Shown: in pieces, positions 61,151 through 64,000 of the stretch
Numbering within the stretch: the first letter of the stretch is position 1
How the letters are laid out: each line of letters starts with the position of its first letter
Assembly: GCA_043585095.1 (NCBI GenBank)
Contig: CP121321.1
Coordinates: 3,557,926-3,621,925 of the forward strand
DNA length: 64,000 bases
Source: JANQIO01 sp043585095
Lineage (GTDB): Bacteria; Pseudomonadota; Gammaproteobacteria; Pseudomonadales; Halieaceae
Direction of reading: 5' to 3'
Notes under the pieces: model-generated
What the model was told of the DNA's origin: nothing
Database searches by the model: none
Seen by the model: only the letters and a program-made list of their open reading frames with translations
Translations under genes and position numbers: made by a program

Positions 61151-61204
61151 ATAAGCCCTTAGCAACCTATTAACGCTTAGCACCTGATTAAGCCCTTAGC
61201 GCCG
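61151..61204. repeat. 18-bp tandem repeat, three copies
   Basis: Units at 61151, 61169 and 61187 share ATTAAGCCCTTAGCACCT with a few changes. Located between the HlyIII-like and HigA-like genes. Confidence 0.8.
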
Positions 61205-61215
61205 AGTCAAAATCG

Positions 61216-61587
61216 TCAGCGTGCGGCCAGTTGATTAACGAGTTTGAGCAGTTTTTCGCAACCCGCTTCTCGGGCTAGTGTGCTGGCATTGTAGGACAGT
61301 GTTACCGGGTCGACCACCGAGCGACGCCCCGGCGAAATACCTTCGCGGGCGGCCTCCGCATCGAATAAGGCCTGCGCTGCCAGCCAGAAGCTGGCTGGAA
61401 ACTCGCCTTTTGTCACCTGCTCAAACAACAGCGCCATTTTGGGGGTAAAGCCACGCTTGCCGTTAACTAACTCGTTAACGGGCTGCGGTTGATTGAAACC
61501 CAGGCGCCGCGCCAGTTCCGACTGGGATATGCCGGAAGGACGTAATACCAGGGGATCAATTAGTTCGCCGGGGTGTACGGCTGCCAT
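61216..61587 (-). CDS. HigA-like helix-turn-helix protein
   Basis: 123 residues with the HigA/VapI pattern: HPGELIDPLVLRPSGISQSE, LARRLGFNQPQPVNELVNGK and MALLFEQVTKGEFPASFWLA. Antitoxins of this type pair with a HigB toxin, but no higB gene is adjacent. Instead the gene starts one base inside the stop of the SPFH gene (TAATG), so it is translationally coupled to a membrane-domain operon. The C-terminal 35 residues are an added helical region. Confidence 0.85.
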   Translation of the reverse strand: MAAVHPGELIDPLVLRPSGISQSELARRLGFNQPQPVNELVNGKRGFTPKMALLFEQVTKGEFPASFWLAAQALFDAEAAREGISPGRRSVVDPVTLSYNASTLAREAGCEKLLKLVNQLAAR

Positions 61588-62603
61588 TAACTGGAGCCCG
61601 CCGTTCCGCCGGGCGCTGCGCCGGATATGGGACCGGCTTCAATCAGTTTCTTAAAGCCACCGATCAGGGAGCCCACATCGGTAGCGGAATGGGGCATCCA
61701 AACCACGTTGTTGTTCTTGGCCATATTGTCCAGCGTATCCATATAGCGCAGGGCCACCAGATAATCAGCAGTGCCTTGCTCGCCGAGGTATTCCTTGAGG
61801 ATGGAAAGCTCCTGTCCTTTCGCCTGCGCCACTTCGCGAATCGCTTCGGCTTCACCTTTGGCTTCGGCGATCTGGGCCTTCTGCTCGCCTTCCGCCTGCG
61901 CAATGCGGGCGTCGCGTTCGCCTTCGGCTTTCAGGACTTCGGCTTTTTTGAAACCTTCAGCCTCGGTGACGTTTGCGCGGCGTTCCCGCTCGGCCTTCAT
62001 CACCTGTTCCATCGCCTGGGTGACGTCCGTTGGCGGCTGGATGTCCTGGACCTCTACCCGATTCACTTTGACGCCCCAGCCATTGGCCGCCTGATCGATA
62101 GTGTCAACAAGCTTGGCATTGATGGTGTCTCGCGATGACAGCGTGTCATCCAGATCCATTTCACCAATCACGTTACGCAACGTGGTTTGTGTCAGCGTTT
62201 CCAGCGCCAGCGGCAGATTGGTGATTTCGTAGGTGGCGCGCTGGGGCTCCATGATCGCAAAGTACACCACCGCGTCGACCAGAATGCCCACGTTGTCTCG
62301 GGTAATAACCTGCTGGGCGGGAAAGTCGTAAACCTGCTCGCGCAGGTCCAGGCTATTTTCCATGGTGACCTGATGGTACTTGTTGCCAGCGCCGTCGCGT
62401 ATGGTGGCGCGAACCGGTACCAGGCGCGGCGCGTCAACCACAGGAATGATGATATTCAGCCCGGCGTTTAACTGCCGGCTGAATTTGCCGAGCCGCTCGA
62501 TCATCATGACCGAGCGTTCGGGAACCACGCGGATGCCTTTCACCGTCAGGACGATGATCAGCAGCGCGAAAAACGCGAGTACTCCAGTAGCTGCTATCGA
62601 CAT
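61587..62603 (-). CDS. SPFH/band-7 membrane protein (QmcA-like)
   Basis: 338 residues: one N-terminal membrane helix (VLAFFALLIIVLTVKGIRVV), an SPFH domain (VPERSVMMIERLGKFSRQLN to about 250) and a coiled coil rich in AEGE repeats. Forms oligomeric scaffolds in the inner membrane. It follows nfeD by 3 bp; SPFH-NfeD pairs are widespread and act together. Confidence 0.93.
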   Translation of the reverse strand: MSIAATGVLAFFALLIIVLTVKGIRVVPERSVMMIERLGKFSRQLNAGLNIIIPVVDAPRLVPVRATIRDGAGNKYHQVTMENSLDLREQVYDFPAQQVITRDNVGILVDAVVYFAIMEPQRATYEITNLPLALETLTQTTLRNVIGEMDLDDTLSSRDTINAKLVDTIDQAANGWGVKVNRVEVQDIQPPTDVTQAMEQVMKAERERRANVTEAEGFKKAEVLKAEGERDARIAQAEGEQKAQIAEAKGEAEAIREVAQAKGQELSILKEYLGEQGTADYLVALRYMDTLDNMAKNNNVVWMPHSATDVGSLIGGFKKLIEAGPISGAAPGGTAGSS

Positions 62604-62606
62604 GGC

Positions 62607-63050
62607 TTATGTCTCCTCTGTACGTTGCACGATGAGTGTGGCGCCGTCGACGCCAGTAATTACAACAGTGTCGCCTTCAAAGACTTCCTGGTCGCAGCGC
62701 AAGGACCACTGCGTGTCGCGGTAACGCGCCTTGAGACTGCCGCCGACGTCGCTGGCATCGCTGATCGTGATGCGATCGCCGATCATGCTGTCGGCGCCGA
62801 ACTTGGTGTGTTCTTCAGGTCCCAGGACTGTGGCGATATAGGGGCGTATCAGGACGAGCGAAACACCCGCGCCTGCCGCGAAGCCGGCTAAGCCCCAGCC
62901 CAGCTCACCGCTAAAGTGGTGCGCCGCAGCGCCCGCGAGTGCGCCGATCCCAAGGCTCGCCAGAATAAATCCCGGCATAAAGACTTCGCTAATAAACAGA
63001 CACAGGGCAATGATGGTCCAGACATGCCACGCCTGTAGGCCGATATCCAT
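62607..63050 (-). CDS. NfeD family membrane protein
   Basis: 147 residues. Three to four helices at the N-terminus (WTIIALCLFISEVFMPGFIL, ASLGIGALAGAAAHHFSG, FAAGAGVSLVLIRPYIA) and a C-terminal OB-fold (VGGSLKARYRDTQWSLRCDQ). First gene of the NfeD-SPFH-HigA-like operon. Confidence 0.92.
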   Translation of the reverse strand: MDIGLQAWHVWTIIALCLFISEVFMPGFILASLGIGALAGAAAHHFSGELGWGLAGFAAGAGVSLVLIRPYIATVLGPEEHTKFGADSMIGDRITISDASDVGGSLKARYRDTQWSLRCDQEVFEGDTVVITGVDGATLIVQRTEET

Positions 63051-63288
63051 AAAGAGCTCCTTACAGCAAGATGCAGGCAGGGTTCGCTATGGGACAAACT
63101 CGCGGAACGCCTACAGTAATACTTTGCATGGACAGTATGTAAGTATAGGGTATGCAAGATCAGGTGTTCGCGTCAAGAAGACAACGGTTCAAGCTGCTTC
63201 GGGCGTTGCTCAGAAATAGCGTATTTGCTGCTGTAAGGGCTCATGTGACATACGCGAAAGTGCGAAGCGTCGAAACACGCTTCTTGGA

Positions 63289-63885
63289 TCAGAAGTCCCT
63301 GACCAGACTGAAGGTGATGGTCGAGGTGTCGAATTCGGTCTTCAGGCCATCCAACTCGGTAGCGCCTGTGAACATATGCCGAAAGCCGATGTTACCTCGC
63401 AGGTGATCTCTAAGTTTGAACCGCACGCCAGCTCCCACTTGCAGGCCGTACGTCATGGCGCTGTCGTCAAGCGGAGTCTCTGCACCATTGTCCTCTTCCA
63501 CAGTCAGGTGTAGTAAGCCCACGCCGCTCATGACGTAAGGCTTAAAAAACCTTGTGCTAGTAAGATCATAGGAAAGGTTGATGAAGGCACCGAGGCCAGT
63601 AATAACATTCCCGTCGCCGCTGGAAACGAGACCGTTGGCTGGGTCGTTTATGCCATGCACATTGTTGCGACGATAGGAAAGCTCGAGCTCAGCTCGATAC
63701 CCTTGCTCCATTAGCTGTCCGGCAGCCACATACATCAGAACGCCAGGCTCTGATCCGGCTTCCAGTTCATCTTCGTTGGAGGTTTTGGCCCACAGATTGG
63801 CACCCGCGCCTGCGCTAATCTGTTTCTCGGCAAAAACCTGAGACCCGAATGCCATTAGTGTTACCGCGAGTAGTAGCTGCTTCAT
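63289..63885 (-). CDS. outer-membrane beta-barrel protein (OmpA/OmpW-like)
   Basis: 198 residues from ATG 63885 (MKQLLLAVTLMAFGSQVFAE), which starts a signal peptide. The mature part is a small, probably eight-stranded barrel (RAELELSYRRNNV, GLGAFINLSYDL, FKPYVMSGVGLLHLTVEED, LQVGAGVRFKLRDH) ending in an aromatic C-terminal residue (FSLVRDF), as BAM substrates do. It resembles the outer-membrane protein beta-barrel family with no assigned ligand. The 238 bp to nfeD hold no gene. Confidence 0.85.
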   Translation of the reverse strand: MKQLLLAVTLMAFGSQVFAEKQISAGAGANLWAKTSNEDELEAGSEPGVLMYVAAGQLMEQGYRAELELSYRRNNVHGINDPANGLVSSGDGNVITGLGAFINLSYDLTSTRFFKPYVMSGVGLLHLTVEEDNGAETPLDDSAMTYGLQVGAGVRFKLRDHLRGNIGFRHMFTGATELDGLKTEFDTSTITFSLVRDF

Positions 63886-64000
63886 GAATGTCCTGACTGT
63901 TAGGCGAATAAACGGGGCCTGCCAACAGCACACCCCGGGCGTATCGGCAGTTATTCAGTCAGATTGACCTGAAGGGTCGAGCAGAAAATCTAAAACGTAT

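Noticed and set aside
61216..61587. Complete HigBA toxin-antitoxin module
   Set aside because: Only the HigA-like gene exists; both neighbours are unrelated genes.

Overview
The window looks like a chromosomal segment of a free-living, probably marine, aerobic gammaproteobacterium. I infer this from the gene order ilvA / fau (ygfA) / 6S RNA / zapA / zapB-like / ygfB / ubiH / ubiI / gcvH and HAD-rppH-ptsP-lgt-thyA-folA, which resembles pseudomonads and their marine relatives, and from the acetate switch, the TonB system with a second ExbB and the many oxidoreductases. The genus is not decidable from this sequence; a Cellvibrionales/Halieaceae-type bacterium would fit. No rRNA, tRNA, prophage, insertion sequence or CRISPR array was seen.

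Layout. 1-3.6 kb: 3' end of ilvA, a small membrane protein, fau, an F420-type (DDN) protein, a degenerate tandem array and the 6S RNA. 3.6-15.5 kb: housekeeping core (cell division, ubiquinone hydroxylases, GcvH, rRNA methyltransferase, RppH, PtsP, Lgt, ThyA, DHFR). 15.7-21 kb: one TonB energisation operon (DUF3450, long ExbB, short ExbB, ExbD, TonB, TPR protein) closed by a strong terminator. 21-29 kb: pyruvate kinase with a fatty-acid desaturase, a TetR regulator with a 38-bp palindromic operator, an aldo/keto reductase, and a HIT-Nudix-DUF2237 run. 28.9-32.6 kb: an acyl-CoA ligase flanked by two paralogous NADP-dependent reductases. 32.7-39.4 kb: LysR, an orphan amino-acid-type binding protein, DUF547, DUF2892, a large putative lipoprotein hydrolase and a GNAT enzyme. 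39.6-54.1 kb: an acetate-utilisation region. 54.1-64 kb: amidohydrolase, ilvD, a membrane protein, lytic transglycosylase, HlyIII-like protein, an NfeD-SPFH-HigA-like operon and an outer-membrane barrel.

The most coherent system is the acetate module: an SSF-domain hybrid histidine kinase (CrbS/MxtR type), its LuxR-type response regulator (CrbR/ErdR type), acs, a DcaP-like porin, DUF4212 plus an SSF symporter, and a cNMP/CBS/DUF294 protein with a DnaQ-like exonuclease. A 16-bp palindrome (TTAGACYWWRGTCTAA) occurs three times, in front of acs, the porin and the symporter operon. Each copy sits about 30-31 bp from a plausible -10 box, which makes it a strong candidate operator for the response regulator. 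A FosA-type enzyme retaining the known metal- and fosfomycin-binding residues lies between kinase and regulator.

The second theme is short tandem repeats at gene ends: eight intergenic arrays with periods from 14 to about 75 bp. The largest directly follows the 3' end of the 6S RNA and decays with distance from it. Its short module (core RGACCGCT..AGGGCT) recurs after ilvA, and a looser relative occurs beside slt.
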